DNA of 46,183 nt from an uncultured Francisellaceae bacterium (GTDB lineage Bacteria; Pseudomonadota; Gammaproteobacteria; UBA6186; Azoamicaceae). Shown piece by piece: positions 25,418-34,725 of the stretch (the stretch's first letter is position 1; every line of letters begins with the position of its first letter). The position numbers and the translations under genes are program-made. The notes under the pieces were generated by a model that ran no database searches, was not told the DNA's origin, and saw nothing but the letters and a program-made list of their open reading frames with translations. Where the stretch lies: NCBI GenBank assembly GCA_903907935.1, contig CAIVQA010000095.1, forward strand, positions 1-46,183, given 5' to 3'.

Positions 25418-25490
25418 TTTGTTTGACGAGTAATGTCTTATGAATTACAAAATACTAGAAAGTTTGAAAAATTAATTATAGCTCAGTAAT

Positions 25491-25566
25491 TGGCTCCCCG
25501 AGACGGACTCGAACCGCCGACCCAGTGGTTAACAGCCACTTGCTCTACCGACTGAGCTATCGGGGA
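25491..25566 (-). tRNA. tRNA-Asn (GTT)
   Basis: A complete cloverleaf on the minus strand: acceptor TCCCCGA / TCGGGGA, D-arm TAGCTCAGTCGGTAGAGCA, anticodon loop CTGTTAA (GTT), T-arm GGTTCGAGTCC. The CCA end is encoded. Confidence 0.97.
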
Positions 25567-25654
25567 AATGGAGCTATTATAGATCTTTTAACTTTTCAGT
25601 CAACAATCTATTATTACATACACTAACACTGACTAACTTAGACAACTTATAGCC

Positions 25655-25683
25655 TTGACGCAAACATATATCCTTGATATAAA
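25655..25683 (+). promoter_or_regulatory. Sigma70 promoter of hup
   Basis: TTGACG (25655-25660), a 17-bp spacer and TATAAA (25678-25683) precede the HU gene, giving a leader of about 35 nt. AAGGA is present 11 nt before the ATG. Confidence 0.7.
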
Positions 25684-25725
25684 TTTTATTTCAATCAGGG
25701 CAGCCACAAAAGGATAAAATAACCA

Positions 25726-26070
25726 ATGTCAAATAAAACGAGTAAAACTGTTAATAAGCTTGATTTAACTAAAGATGTTGCAGATCTAGTAGATATGCCA
25801 CAAGCTACTGTAAAAAAAATTATGGATGCCATTTGGGAAACAATTAAGCATAAATTAACAGATGGAGAACAGGTATCTATAGTTGGTTTTGGAAATTTTT
25901 ATGTTAAAGATAGACCAGCTAGAATGGGTAGAAACCCTAAAACCAATACTACAATCCAACTTGAAGCTACCAGAACTCCAAATTTTAAAGCTGGTAAATT
26001 ATTGAAAGATGCCGTTAAAGAACCCCTTAAGAAATTAAATAAACTGATAACTGTTGAAAACCAAGATTAA
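25726..26070 (+). CDS. hup: DNA-binding protein HU family
   Basis: 114 residues. A histone-like HU protein; the beta-arm and tail signature GFGNFYVKDRPARMGRNPKT is intact, followed by FKAGKLLKDAV. It has about 24 more residues than the usual 90, at both ends (MSNKTSKTVNKLD and KLNKLITVENQD). HU compacts and bends DNA. Its position before tRNA-Val, tRNA-Asp and ppiD matches the arrangement in Legionella-type genomes. Confidence 0.95.
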   Translation: MSNKTSKTVNKLDLTKDVADLVDMPQATVKKIMDAIWETIKHKLTDGEQVSIVGFGNFYVKDRPARMGRNPKTNTTIQLEATRTPNFKAGKLLKDAVKEPLKKLNKLITVENQD

Positions 26071-26107
26071 AACCATTAATATGGCGCATTATTTTTAATT
26101 ATGACAT

Positions 26108-26180
26108 GGGTGCTTAGCTCAGCTGGGAGAGCATCGCCCTTACAAGGCGAGGGTCGGGGGTTCGATCCCCTCAGCACCCA
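26108..26180 (+). tRNA. tRNA-Val (TAC)
   Basis: Acceptor GGGTGCT (26108-26114) pairs with AGCACCC (26173-26179). D-arm TAGCTCAGCTGGGAGAGCA, anticodon loop CTTACAA (TAC), T-arm GGGTTCGATCCCC. The CCA is not encoded. Confidence 0.97.
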
Positions 26181-26190
26181 AAATTAAAAA

Positions 26191-26319
26191 TAACCGTTCA
26201 GGTGGGTACCTATTCCCCACGAGGAACGTATTGTTTGAGCGCATCTTTACTGATTTTTAACGATCAAAGTGCGCTAGTTACGTACCGCAGTGGGGAATAG
26301 ATACCCACCTAAACGGTTA
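26191..26319. repeat. Inverted-repeat element B between two tRNA genes
   Basis: TAACCGTTCAGGTGGGTACC (left arm start, 26191) and GGGAATAGATACCCACCTAA (within the right arm, ending 26319) are part of 30-bp arms with two mismatches. The interior is about 69 bp. It fills the space between tRNA-Val and tRNA-Asp and could form a large hairpin in the common precursor RNA. Part of the same end sequence recurs at 26416-26437 and near 46006. Confidence 0.88.
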
Positions 26320-26329
26320 CAATTAAAAT

Positions 26330-26403
26330 GGAGCGGTAGTTCAGTTGGTTAGAATACCGGCCTGTCACGCCGGGGGTCGCGGGTTCGAGCCCCGTCCGCT
26401 CCG
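26330..26403 (+). tRNA. tRNA-Asp (GTC)
   Basis: Acceptor GGAGCGG (26330-26336) pairs with CCGCTCC (26396-26402). D-arm TAGTTCAGTTGGTTAGAATA, anticodon loop CTGTCAC (GTC), T-arm CGGGTTCGAGCCCCG. The CCA is not encoded. Confidence 0.97.
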
Positions 26404-26415
26404 GGTTTATTATTA

Positions 26416-26437
26416 GGTACCCACGTGAATGGTTACC
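26416..26437. repeat. Solo end of element B
   Basis: GGTACCCACGTGAATGGTTA resembles the right arm of element B (ATACCCACCTAAACGGTTA) but has no partner arm nearby. It lies between tRNA-Asp and ppiD. Confidence 0.5.
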
Positions 26438-26466
26438 GATTACATTACTAGGTACAGGTACTATTT

Positions 26467-28365
26467 ATGTTAGAATGGATTAGAAAAAAATTACCAGGGA
26501 TAGTAATTTGGACTGTTATTGGTGCAATAACATTAGTATTCTTATTAGGTACTGGTGACTTTTTACTAAATCGTAATTTTAATAATAAAATAGCCGCAAA
26601 AATTAATGGCGAAATTATTAGCGTAGACACCGTAAACAACATATATAATGAACAAGTTAAACATCATTATGCTATGCAAAAAAGCCATAGCAGCCTAGAT
26701 TTAGATCCACAAAAAATTAAATCTCAAATAACCAACGAATTAGTAAATCGTGCAGCAATTATAACTGGATTACAAAATGCTGGTTTTATTATTAATAATG
26801 AATACTTAGCTCAAGTGATAAAAAGTAATCCTATGTTTCAAGATAATGGCAAATTTTCTACAGAAAAATATACTAGTTTTTTTAAGCAAGCTTCAATTAC
26901 CGAATCAGAATACCATAAATTTTTATCCGGACAATTATTAATAGATCAATTACGTACTACTTTATTGTTATCTGGCTTTACTCCAGAAACTGATGTAAAT
27001 AATTTTATTAATACTTGGAACCAATCTAGAGATTTTGGTTTTGTAGTAGTACCATTTCAAAAATTTGTTAATCAACAAAATAGTAAACAAGAAATTAATG
27101 AACAAGAAATAGAAAATTATTATAATTCTCATCAAGAAGCATATATAAAGCCAGAAAAAATCAAGATTAACTATATAGAAATCTCTGCAACTAAATTACT
27201 TGATCAAATTACTATCGAACCAACCGAACTTACTAAATACTACGAAGAACACCTGGATTATTATACTTTACCAGAATTAGTAAACGTTAAGCATATTTTA
27301 ATTTTAGCTCCTAAAGATAGTCCTCAAGAAAAAAGTGGCGAAGCTAGATCTAAAATAGAAGATTTATTAGCTAAATTAAAGCTAGGAAAAAGCTTTGCTA
27401 ATTTAGCAAAAGAATTTTCTGAAGATCAAGGTACAGCTGTTAATGGAGGAGATTTAGGCTGGATTGGTAAAGGAGAAACTGATCTTAATTTTGAACAGGC
27501 AGCCTTTTCTTTAAAAAAACAGGGAGAGTTATCCGGAATCATTCAAAGTAATTTTGGGTACCATATTATTCAATTAGTTGATAAACGAGAAGCTAAAGTT
27601 AAAAATTTTGAAGAAGTACTGTCTCAAGTTACTGAAAACTATAAAGAAGAATTAGCACAAATTAAATTACAGAATATAGTTGAAGAATTAAGCAATAATA
27701 CCTTAGAAAATGAAGATTTATATAATATTGCTAATAAATTAAATTTAAGTGTTCAAACTATTGGTCCATTTACAAGTCTAGGAGAAACAAGTGGTATTCT
27801 TAGCCATAATGAAGTAATAATGGCTGCATTCGATCAAAAAAATCTTAATAAAAATAGCGACTTAATAAAATTAGCTGATGATCGTTTTATTATTTTAAAA
27901 GCTATAGAACAGACAGCAGCTAGTAAAAAAACTTTTGCTGAAGCATATAATGAAATAAAACAAACTTTACAAGTCTCCGCAGCAAAAAATCAAGCAGAAG
28001 AACAAGGATTAACTTTAGCCAAAGAATTAATTAATTCCACCCATCCAAATAAACTGGCAAAATCTTATGGACTCGAATGGAATCTTATAGACAAAGCTAC
28101 CAGGAATACCCAGGCCATAAATCCAGAAATTTTAAAAGCAGCATTTTCTCTACCTAAACCAAAAATGCAAAAAGCTTTTACTCTAAGCAATGGAGATTTC
28201 ATCATAGTACAACTTCTAAATATACATGCTAATTTAAATGAAAAACAACAACCAGAAAATCAACAAGTTAGTACTCAATTAACTATGTTTCAAGCTCAAA
28301 TAGAGCAACAACTATATGAAAAAGATTTAATAAAATCCGCTAAAATTAAGATTTTTAAGGATTAA
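26467..28365 (+). CDS. ppiD: Periplasmic peptidyl-prolyl isomerase/chaperone PpiD
   Basis: 632 residues, the usual PpiD length. An N-terminal cytoplasmic stub and single membrane anchor (about 9-33, IVIWTVIGAITLVFLLG) hold a large periplasmic SurA-like chaperone region. A parvulin rotamase domain follows (about 270-375): VKHILIL, GGDLGWIGKG, FGYHIIQLVD. The C-terminal half is Gln/Lys-rich. It assists folding of exported proteins near the Sec translocon. fabV follows after 2 bp, so the two are cotranscribed. Confidence 0.95.
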   Translation: MLEWIRKKLPGIVIWTVIGAITLVFLLGTGDFLLNRNFNNKIAAKINGEIISVDTVNNIYNEQVKHHYAMQKSHSSLDLDPQKIKSQITNELVNRAAIITGLQNAGFIINNEYLAQVIKSNPMFQDNGKFSTEKYTSFFKQASITESEYHKFLSGQLLIDQLRTTLLLSGFTPETDVNNFINTWNQSRDFGFVVVPFQKFVNQQNSKQEINEQEIENYYNSHQEAYIKPEKIKINYIEISATKLLDQITIEPTELTKYYEEHLDYYTLPELVNVKHILILAPKDSPQEKSGEARSKIEDLLAKLKLGKSFANLAKEFSEDQGTAVNGGDLGWIGKGETDLNFEQAAFSLKKQGELSGIIQSNFGYHIIQLVDKREAKVKNFEEVLSQVTENYKEELAQIKLQNIVEELSNNTLENEDLYNIANKLNLSVQTIGPFTSLGETSGILSHNEVIMAAFDQKNLNKNSDLIKLADDRFIILKAIEQTAASKKTFAEAYNEIKQTLQVSAAKNQAEEQGLTLAKELINSTHPNKLAKSYGLEWNLIDKATRNTQAINPEILKAAFSLPKPKMQKAFTLSNGDFIIVQLLNIHANLNEKQQPENQQVSTQLTMFQAQIEQQLYEKDLIKSAKIKIFKD

Positions 28366-28367
28366 AT

Positions 28368-29582
28368 ATGATAATAACTCCAAAAGTTAGAGGGTTTATT
28401 TGTACAACTTCGCATCCAGCAGGCTGCAAGGCTAATGTAGAACAACAAATTAATTATGTTCAAAATAAAAATCATAAATTTAATAATAAATTTAATAAAG
28501 TATTAGTTATAGGTGCATCGACAGGTTATGGCTTAGCTAGCAGAATTGTAGCCAATTTTGGGGCCAAGGCTAAAACTATTGGAGTTTTTTTTGAAAGAAA
28601 CGCATTACCAGAAAAAACTGCTTCTCCAGGTTGGTATAATTCTGCTGCCCTTGAACAATATGCAGGATCTCTTGGTTTATATGCCAAAAGCATTAATGGT
28701 GATGCTTTTTCACAAGACATAAAACAACAAACTTTAGATTTGATAAAAAAAGATTGGGGAGGTAAAGTAGATCTAATTATATATAGCGTAGCATCTCCTC
28801 GTCGAAGCGATCCTGTTTCAAACAAAGTCTATAATTCGGTATTAAAACCAATTAATCAATCATATAAAGATCAAACTGTAGATTTCAATACTGGCAAAGT
28901 AAGCACTATTGAAATTGCCCCTGCTTCAAACGAAGAAATTGAGAGCACTATTAAAGTAATGGGTGGAGAAGATCTTAAATTATGGATAGACTGTTTGCAT
29001 AATGCTAAAGCTTTAACTAATAATTGTAGAGTTGTAACCTATTCATACATTGGACCAACAATGACTTATCCTATCTATAGAAATGGTACTATTGGTCGGG
29101 CCAAAGAACATCTAGAACAAACTATTAAAACCATTGATCAGTTTTTAATGAACCAATATAACGGTAGAGCTTTTGTTTCAGTTAATAAAGCTTTGGTAAC
29201 TCAAGCAAGTGCAGCTATTCCAGTTGTACCTCTTTATATTTCATTATTATATAAAATAATGAAAAACAAAAATATTCATGAAGGATGTATCCAACAAATA
29301 TATAGATTGTTTGTTGATTTTTTATATAACGATGATAATAAAAACCTATTAGATCAAGATGGCAGGATTAGAATAGATAATTTAGAAATGCACCCAGATG
29401 TACAACAAGAAGTAACTAAATTATGGGGTACTCTAACTACAGAAAATTTATCACAAATTTCTGATCTAGCTGGGTATCAAGAAGAATTTTACAAATTATT
29501 CGGATTTAATATTCCTAACGTAGACTATACCAAAGATTATAATATTGATATCCAGATCCCATCATTAGTTGAATATGCTTAA
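28368..29582 (+). CDS. fabV: Enoyl-ACP reductase FabV
   Basis: 404 residues, matching the FabV/trans-2-enoyl-CoA reductase family. NAD-binding VIGASTGYGLASR (48-60), ERNALPEKTASPGWYN, and the active-site Y-x8-K (Tyr237 to Lys246 in YRNGTIGRAK) are present. It catalyses the last step of the fatty-acid elongation cycle. FabV is a triclosan-tolerant alternative to FabI; no other enoyl reductase lies in the window. It overlaps the next gene by 8 bp. Confidence 0.96.
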   Translation: MIITPKVRGFICTTSHPAGCKANVEQQINYVQNKNHKFNNKFNKVLVIGASTGYGLASRIVANFGAKAKTIGVFFERNALPEKTASPGWYNSAALEQYAGSLGLYAKSINGDAFSQDIKQQTLDLIKKDWGGKVDLIIYSVASPRRSDPVSNKVYNSVLKPINQSYKDQTVDFNTGKVSTIEIAPASNEEIESTIKVMGGEDLKLWIDCLHNAKALTNNCRVVTYSYIGPTMTYPIYRNGTIGRAKEHLEQTIKTIDQFLMNQYNGRAFVSVNKALVTQASAAIPVVPLYISLLYKIMKNKNIHEGCIQQIYRLFVDFLYNDDNKNLLDQDGRIRIDNLEMHPDVQQEVTKLWGTLTTENLSQISDLAGYQEEFYKLFGFNIPNVDYTKDYNIDIQIPSLVEYA

Positions 29583-30117
29583 ATTATTTTTAATTTTATT
29601 AGGACTTATATCAACAATTAATTTTGCAGTAGCAGAAGAAGATTTAGTAACTACAGTTACTGTTCCAAAAGAAGCTATAGAAATAATAGTTTTTTCTAAT
29701 ATAAATGGACAAAATGTTAGTAAAACGCCAGAACTATTTCCAGATCATGTCGGAGAATTAAACAAAAATAATAGTATAGAACTCAATGATCAACAACTCC
29801 CTCTTAAATCTTTATTAAATGCATATAATAAATTAAAAAAAAATTCAAAATACAAAATAATTTTTCATACAACAGAATCTTATAACTTACCAGTATCACA
29901 AAGAAATAAAAAATTCTTAATTAAATCAACAGATTTTTCAGCCACCTTAACAGTAACAGCAGCTCCTGTACGGAATACATTTAATATAGCATTTGATGGG
30001 ATATTTTCCGATAAATATCGTTTAACTAAAGCAGCTAAAATTAAACCTAAAGAAATATACTACTTCGATCACCCTATGTTTGGTGCTCTAGTGTGTATCC
30101 AACCGATTACTGACTAA
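29575..30117 (+). CDS. CsiV family protein
   Basis: 180 residues from ATG 29575 (a TTG two codons earlier is less likely). An N-terminal signal peptide (LFLILLGLISTINFAVAEE) sends it to the periplasm. AIEIIVFSN near the start and the C-terminal YYFDHPMFGALVCIQPI match the CsiV (peptidoglycan-binding, DUF-type) family of gammaproteobacteria. The start overlaps the end of fabV, so it is coupled to ppiD-fabV. Its 3' end overlaps a small convergent ORF by 30 bp. Confidence 0.7.
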   Translation: MLKLFLILLGLISTINFAVAEEDLVTTVTVPKEAIEIIVFSNINGQNVSKTPELFPDHVGELNKNNSIELNDQQLPLKSLLNAYNKLKKNSKYKIIFHTTESYNLPVSQRNKKFLIKSTDFSATLTVTAAPVRNTFNIAFDGIFSDKYRLTKAAKIKPKEIYYFDHPMFGALVCIQPITD

Positions 30118-30294
30118 TGATGATAAGAATTCATTAAACTGTTCCTTTTTACCCAAAAATGGCTCTATTATGGATTGAATAAAGCCATCGTTAATTTGGG
30201 ATTTTTCTATAGGATCCAGCTTCAAGAACTCTCTAATTAATTTCTTAGCTCTAATTTCTAGATTAAGATCTATATCTAAGTTCTTAGTATCCAT
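30088..30294 (-). CDS. Small hypothetical protein downstream of RHH gene
   Basis: 68 residues, rich in Lys/Glu/Asp/Leu, with no recognised domain (LEIRAKKLIREFLKLDPIEK). It lies 11 bp after the ribbon-helix-helix gene and may form a pair with it. The ribosome-binding site is weak. Its end overlaps csiV on the opposite strand. Confidence 0.45.
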   Translation of the reverse strand: MDTKNLDIDLNLEIRAKKLIREFLKLDPIEKSQINDGFIQSIIEPFLGKKEQFNEFLSSLVSNRLDTH

Positions 30295-30305
30295 AGTACT
30301 TATTC

Positions 30306-30527
30306 TTACTTAAGATGTTCTTTAATAGCAGTGTTAATCAATTTATTAAGAGAAGTATTTCCTCTAGCTGCTACCTGCTTTGCCTTACTGTGCAAAGCTC
30401 TATCCATATTAACGTTTGTTCTGATCAAATTTGAACTAGACTTTGCTTTTGGTTTGCTTTTACTAGACAAACTGTGCTTTTTGGTAGTGGCTGATTTTTT
30501 AGTTACTTTTTTACTTTTAGATTTCAT
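30306..30527 (-). CDS. Small ribbon-helix-helix DNA-binding protein, antitoxin-like
   Basis: 73 residues. A Lys/Ser-rich N-terminus (KSKSKKVTKKSATTKKHSL) is followed by a ribbon-helix-helix domain: NLIRTNVNMDRALHSKAKQ, then AARGNTSLNKLINTAIKEHL. The RHH fold is typical of Arc/CopG-type repressors and HicB-type antitoxins. A strong AAGGGGA ribosome-binding site lies before the ATG. With the 68-residue gene behind it, it could be a toxin-antitoxin-like operon, but no toxin fold is seen. Confidence 0.7.
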   Translation of the reverse strand: MKSKSKKVTKKSATTKKHSLSSKSKPKAKSSSNLIRTNVNMDRALHSKAKQVAARGNTSLNKLINTAIKEHLK

Positions 30528-30570
30528 TAAAGTCCCCTTGCTTTAAATTTAACATTTACCATAATTTATT

Positions 30571-30621
30571 AACTTATACCAATCTCAACTCGATTGCGAT
30601 TGGTACATAATAGTATAAGTT
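30571..30621. terminator. Nested inverted repeat, possible terminator
   Basis: TACCAATC (30577-30584) pairs with GATTGGTA (30598-30605), nested in AACTTATA / TATAAGTT (30571-30578 and 30614-30621). It lies between the sensor gene stop and the RHH gene start. There is no classical U-tract, so it may be an intergenic palindrome rather than a terminator. Confidence 0.4.
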
Positions 30622-30638
30622 ACACTATTTTTCTTTAA

Positions 30639-32288
30639 TTACCAATACTTCGTGCGGTCATTTTGATCTTCTAAAATTTTAAAGTCTTTAGATATGTCAT
30701 TAATCCGGTCTGCCAAATCAAACATACCTTGTTGGACTTCTGTTTCAGCATTAGGATCCTTACTTAATTTACTAATTACCGTATTTTGAATATTTTTAAG
30801 GGTCTGCTGAACATTAGCAATAAGATTGTTAAAAGCATTAACCATAACAGTAAATTCACTATCTCGAGCAACTTCTAAACGCCTAGTTAAATCTCTACTT
30901 TGAGCAATATCATTTAATTCATCAGTAATTTTATAAATTGAACTTACAATATTATTAGCTGTCGCTATACCTAGTAACATAGCAACTATTGCAACCACAC
31001 CAGCTATTTTAACTCCATCAGATATAATTTTTTCCCTTAAGATAGACACCCCTTTTAACACCTCATCTCGTTCTATTTTTACTATAATTACCCAATTTAA
31101 TCCTGGAATTGGTAAAGGCGCAAAGCTACCATATACTGGTATTTTTCTATAATCCATATACTCTACAAACCCATCTTTACCAGCAAAGGCTTCTCGAACA
31201 GCTAAGGTATCCGTTTTTAAAAGTCCAATACAAGAATCCTTAACTTTTATTAAATTAACGGTATCTTGTTCAAACCCAGATTTTTTTAACATTTCCAAAA
31301 AATCCTCTTTATTTTCTAAAAAAAATCTATTATTAGTTCTTAATTTATAATCAGGACCAACTATTACTGAATTTACAGTTTTGCCTAAACCTATCTGCTC
31401 CCACTTTTCTCCTGAAGACATAATATGATCTAAAGCATCAACAGATAATTGAATAATTACTGCTCCTATTTTATTACCTAATTGATCAAATATTGCTGTA
31501 CCTATAAATGCTGCCTGATTATCATAAAAAGCTAAATAAGGGGCAAAATCAGCTATGGCAATAAACTGTGATTTATTAGATGCCATAATTTTTCTGAAGA
31601 TTTCTCCTAAATTAGATTTAGCATATGGGCCATTAGATAAAGATGTAGTAAAATCTATCTCTTTATTAACAGTATAAACAATATTGGCAGTTTCTTTTTC
31701 AACTAAAAAAATATCATAAAAACCAAATTGCTCTTTAAATGCCACCATTGATTGATGATATTTAGCATGCATCAAACTATACTGACTACCATCTTCTACT
31801 GTATTTAGTCGATATTTTTCTGATAATGGGTACGGATTATCAAAAATATATTTATACTGTAAAGCAAATCCATCTTCTGATGTTAAATTTAATATTTTTT
31901 GAGGATCAACTGTTTTTCCAATGTTATAATATTCATACTTTTTAACAAAATCAGCTAAATAATTATCGATTACTTTACTTTTATACTCAGTAGATTTCAT
32001 TTTAGCATCTGATAAATATTTTGGAAAAGCTTTAGAAAAATCTCGCAACGCATTAACTGTTATTTCATTAGTTGCTAAAACTGATAGATCGTCAAATATA
32101 GTCTTAAAATATGTCGTTACCTGTTGGGATTTAAAATACCTAATACTGGTTAGCCGTTCCTGTTGATCTTTAACTAAAAATCCTGTTTCTAATTTATCTG
32201 AATGCCATAAAAGCAAGCTTACAGCAACTATAATAGAAATACTGCTAATACTTACTGCACTAATAATGATTTTTCTCTTGATACTCAT
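30639..32288 (-). CDS. Cache/HAMP sensor protein without an output domain
   Basis: 549 residues. An N-terminal membrane segment (about 7-28), a long extracytoplasmic dCache-like domain (with YGSFAPLPIPGLNWVIIVKI closing it), a second membrane segment (about 430-452) and a HAMP-like linker (ITDELNDIAQSRDLTRRLEV) are seen. After HAMP there is only a short coiled stretch; no methyl-accepting, kinase or GGDEF domain is present. It resembles the sensory half of a chemoreceptor or sensor kinase. It follows yhdP by 10 bp, so it is the last gene of the mre operon. It may signal through a partner or be a relic. Confidence 0.75.
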   Translation of the reverse strand: MSIKRKIIISAVSISSISIIVAVSLLLWHSDKLETGFLVKDQQERLTSIRYFKSQQVTTYFKTIFDDLSVLATNEITVNALRDFSKAFPKYLSDAKMKSTEYKSKVIDNYLADFVKKYEYYNIGKTVDPQKILNLTSEDGFALQYKYIFDNPYPLSEKYRLNTVEDGSQYSLMHAKYHQSMVAFKEQFGFYDIFLVEKETANIVYTVNKEIDFTTSLSNGPYAKSNLGEIFRKIMASNKSQFIAIADFAPYLAFYDNQAAFIGTAIFDQLGNKIGAVIIQLSVDALDHIMSSGEKWEQIGLGKTVNSVIVGPDYKLRTNNRFFLENKEDFLEMLKKSGFEQDTVNLIKVKDSCIGLLKTDTLAVREAFAGKDGFVEYMDYRKIPVYGSFAPLPIPGLNWVIIVKIERDEVLKGVSILREKIISDGVKIAGVVAIVAMLLGIATANNIVSSIYKITDELNDIAQSRDLTRRLEVARDSEFTVMVNAFNNLIANVQQTLKNIQNTVISKLSKDPNAETEVQQGMFDLADRINDISKDFKILEDQNDRTKYW

Positions 32289-32298
32289 AATGGTTCCG

Positions 32299-34725
32299 TT
32301 ATTCCCATTCTGTAATTTTTGGATTATCCCATGTACCTGTAACTTTATATTTTTGCACTTTAATTTCGCTTACTTTAGCGCCTGTTGCTCTATCAAATAA
32401 CCATATAGCTGCACCAATAGCTGGGTTACCAGCAGCTATTGCTGCAGCTAATGGCAACGTAGCACCAATTTTACTGTTTACTTCAATTAATAGATCCAAA
32501 TTTTTAGTAATTAAAAACACATTACCAGTAATTATCATTTTAGCAGATGGTCCTTGAATAATTACATGATCTACTGTTACTTCACCTTGATTTAGATTTA
32601 AATTTCCAATTAATTGATCAAAAGAAAACCCGGAATTAGTTACATCACTAAAATCCAAATGTAATCTACGTTGAATATTTTCTATACTTAACAAACCAAT
32701 AGCTCTACCCAACCCAGGCTCTACTCCAGTTACTACTCCTTCTTTTATATCTAAATTTACCGTTCCAGTAATATTGTTTAACGAAAATCCAAATGGATAA
32801 TGTGGCCATTGTAATTTAAAATTTATAACACCATTACCTTTTTGTATTAATTGATTAGTAGGATTAAATTTTTTTAAAACATTACCTAAATTTTTAGTAT
32901 GTAATTCAGCATTAATGTTGGTTGTTGATTTTTTTGATTTATCAATTAACCAGTCACCATTAGCATTTAGGTTAATTTCTTTTAACTTAAATTCTAAAAT
33001 ATTATGATAAATCAAGTTATTATCTTGTAAATTTTGATCCTTAATAAAAGTAGAATTTATTTCGCCAAAATTGATATTATTTAAATAAAAATTTTTACAA
33101 TTAAAATTCATTTTATTTATTTTTGATAATAAATTTATATTATTGAAATTTTTATTATCATCTTTATTATCGGTAATTAATTTTAACTCATGAAAATCAA
33201 TACTATAATCAGCTGATTTTAAATCATTAATAAATAATGACCCTTTAGCATTGGCACCTTCAAAAGATAACTTATTACTTAATGGATCTTTAATAATTCT
33301 TACTTTACCTACAGCATTATCAAACAGAAATAGTTCTTCCATGGTAACATCAAAATGCTCATTAATTATTTTATTTCTTTTATTTAATAATATTTTAGTT
33401 TTAAATAAAGCTGGGCTTTCCATAAATAAATAATTATCTTCCAAAACAAACTTAGTATACATATCAGTATTAAAAATATTTGCTTGTATATTATCTGACG
33501 TAAAATAATTATTAGAAAATTTAATATCTCCAGATACATTCAACAAATCCAAATTCAAATCTGTAATTTTCAAGTTTGCTTTAGTTAATTTACAATTTCC
33601 AGAAAATTTTATTGGTTCACTATAATTGTCGTCATCAGACATAGGAATTAATAATTTCAAATATAGATCCATATTTCCATATGGAGATGACGCTGCTAAA
33701 TGTTTACCTAAATATCGCAAATCACTTTGTCGTAAAAACTCTACCCCCTTATTAACCTGGGCCGTAATCTCTGCTTCTACTAATAATGGTTCAACATGAT
33801 CAGCTGTAATATTATTCAATTTTGCACTAAGCTTTTTTATTGGTTGTTGTAAAATAAATCCTTTTTGATCTCCAGGATCTAGTTCAATAGTTAAATTATC
33901 ATCGATAATATCCATAGTGGCATATAGATGCAAAAGAGGCGGCCAATTTTCAGCATATTGTAATTTTATATCTTTAAATTTTACTTTCCATGTAAAAACT
34001 CCACCTTGATCCCAATATAAATCATTATGAGTAATAGACCCAGATAACATCGATTGGTTCAACCATTTTAATAATGTTGGATTAACAGCATAATCTGGTA
34101 AATATTTTATCACTTCTCGAATGTTGTCAGCAGTATTTTGCAACCTGAATTTAGTTACAAAAACATTTTTTACAAGAGAGTTTATATTAACAACAGCATT
34201 TATATTAAAATTTATTGCATCACCAATAGATACTTTTGTTAAATACGAACTGATATTTAATGTAGTAATATTTTTAGAAACACTGGTATTTATTTCCAAG
34301 CTACCATTTACATCTATAATTGTTTTTTCTACATCAGCATTATTAACTATTAAAATTAAATCTTTAGCAACAAAATTATTTATTTTTATTTTTCCATATA
34401 AAATTGCTGACAAAATATTAATTTTTCCATTTATTTCCTGAGCAATAAGAGATGCATTATAATCTGATAGTCTTAAAGACACTTCTTCCAAATTAAAATA
34501 TAAATTAGTTGAACGCCAATCTAATTTAATTTTTCCAATCTTAATAAAGACATTATTGTAGTTATTTTTACTCAACCACTTAGATAAATCTTCCGCTGTA
34601 ATATTAGATATTGATTGGTATGTTTTATATACTTTATTAACACCAACACTAGATATTATAAATATGATTAAATATAAACAAATCCTTAATAGAATCAATT
34701 TATAATCTATGGGTTTTTTTAACAA
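32299..34725 (-). CDS. yhdP: YhdP-like AsmA-family envelope protein
   Basis: 808 residues. An N-terminal membrane anchor (about 10-30) is followed by a long beta-rich AsmA/YhdP region. The C-terminal YhdP signature is clear: GVVTGVEPGLGRAIGLLSIE, IIQGPSAKMIITG, and IGAAIWLFDRATG. YhdP-type proteins help move phospholipid to the outer membrane and keep it impermeable. E. coli YhdP is about 1266 residues, so this one is much shorter, mainly in the middle. It overlaps mreD by 7 bp. Confidence 0.85.
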   Translation of the reverse strand: MLKKPIDYKLILLRICLYLIIFIISSVGVNKVYKTYQSISNITAEDLSKWLSKNNYNNVFIKIGKIKLDWRSTNLYFNLEEVSLRLSDYNASLIAQEINGKINILSAILYGKIKINNFVAKDLILIVNNADVEKTIIDVNGSLEINTSVSKNITTLNISSYLTKVSIGDAINFNINAVVNINSLVKNVFVTKFRLQNTADNIREVIKYLPDYAVNPTLLKWLNQSMLSGSITHNDLYWDQGGVFTWKVKFKDIKLQYAENWPPLLHLYATMDIIDDNLTIELDPGDQKGFILQQPIKKLSAKLNNITADHVEPLLVEAEITAQVNKGVEFLRQSDLRYLGKHLAASSPYGNMDLYLKLLIPMSDDDNYSEPIKFSGNCKLTKANLKITDLNLDLLNVSGDIKFSNNYFTSDNIQANIFNTDMYTKFVLEDNYLFMESPALFKTKILLNKRNKIINEHFDVTMEELFLFDNAVGKVRIIKDPLSNKLSFEGANAKGSLFINDLKSADYSIDFHELKLITDNKDDNKNFNNINLLSKINKMNFNCKNFYLNNINFGEINSTFIKDQNLQDNNLIYHNILEFKLKEINLNANGDWLIDKSKKSTTNINAELHTKNLGNVLKKFNPTNQLIQKGNGVINFKLQWPHYPFGFSLNNITGTVNLDIKEGVVTGVEPGLGRAIGLLSIENIQRRLHLDFSDVTNSGFSFDQLIGNLNLNQGEVTVDHVIIQGPSAKMIITGNVFLITKNLDLLIEVNSKIGATLPLAAAIAAGNPAIGAAIWLFDRATGAKVSEIKVQKYKVTGTWDNPKITEWE

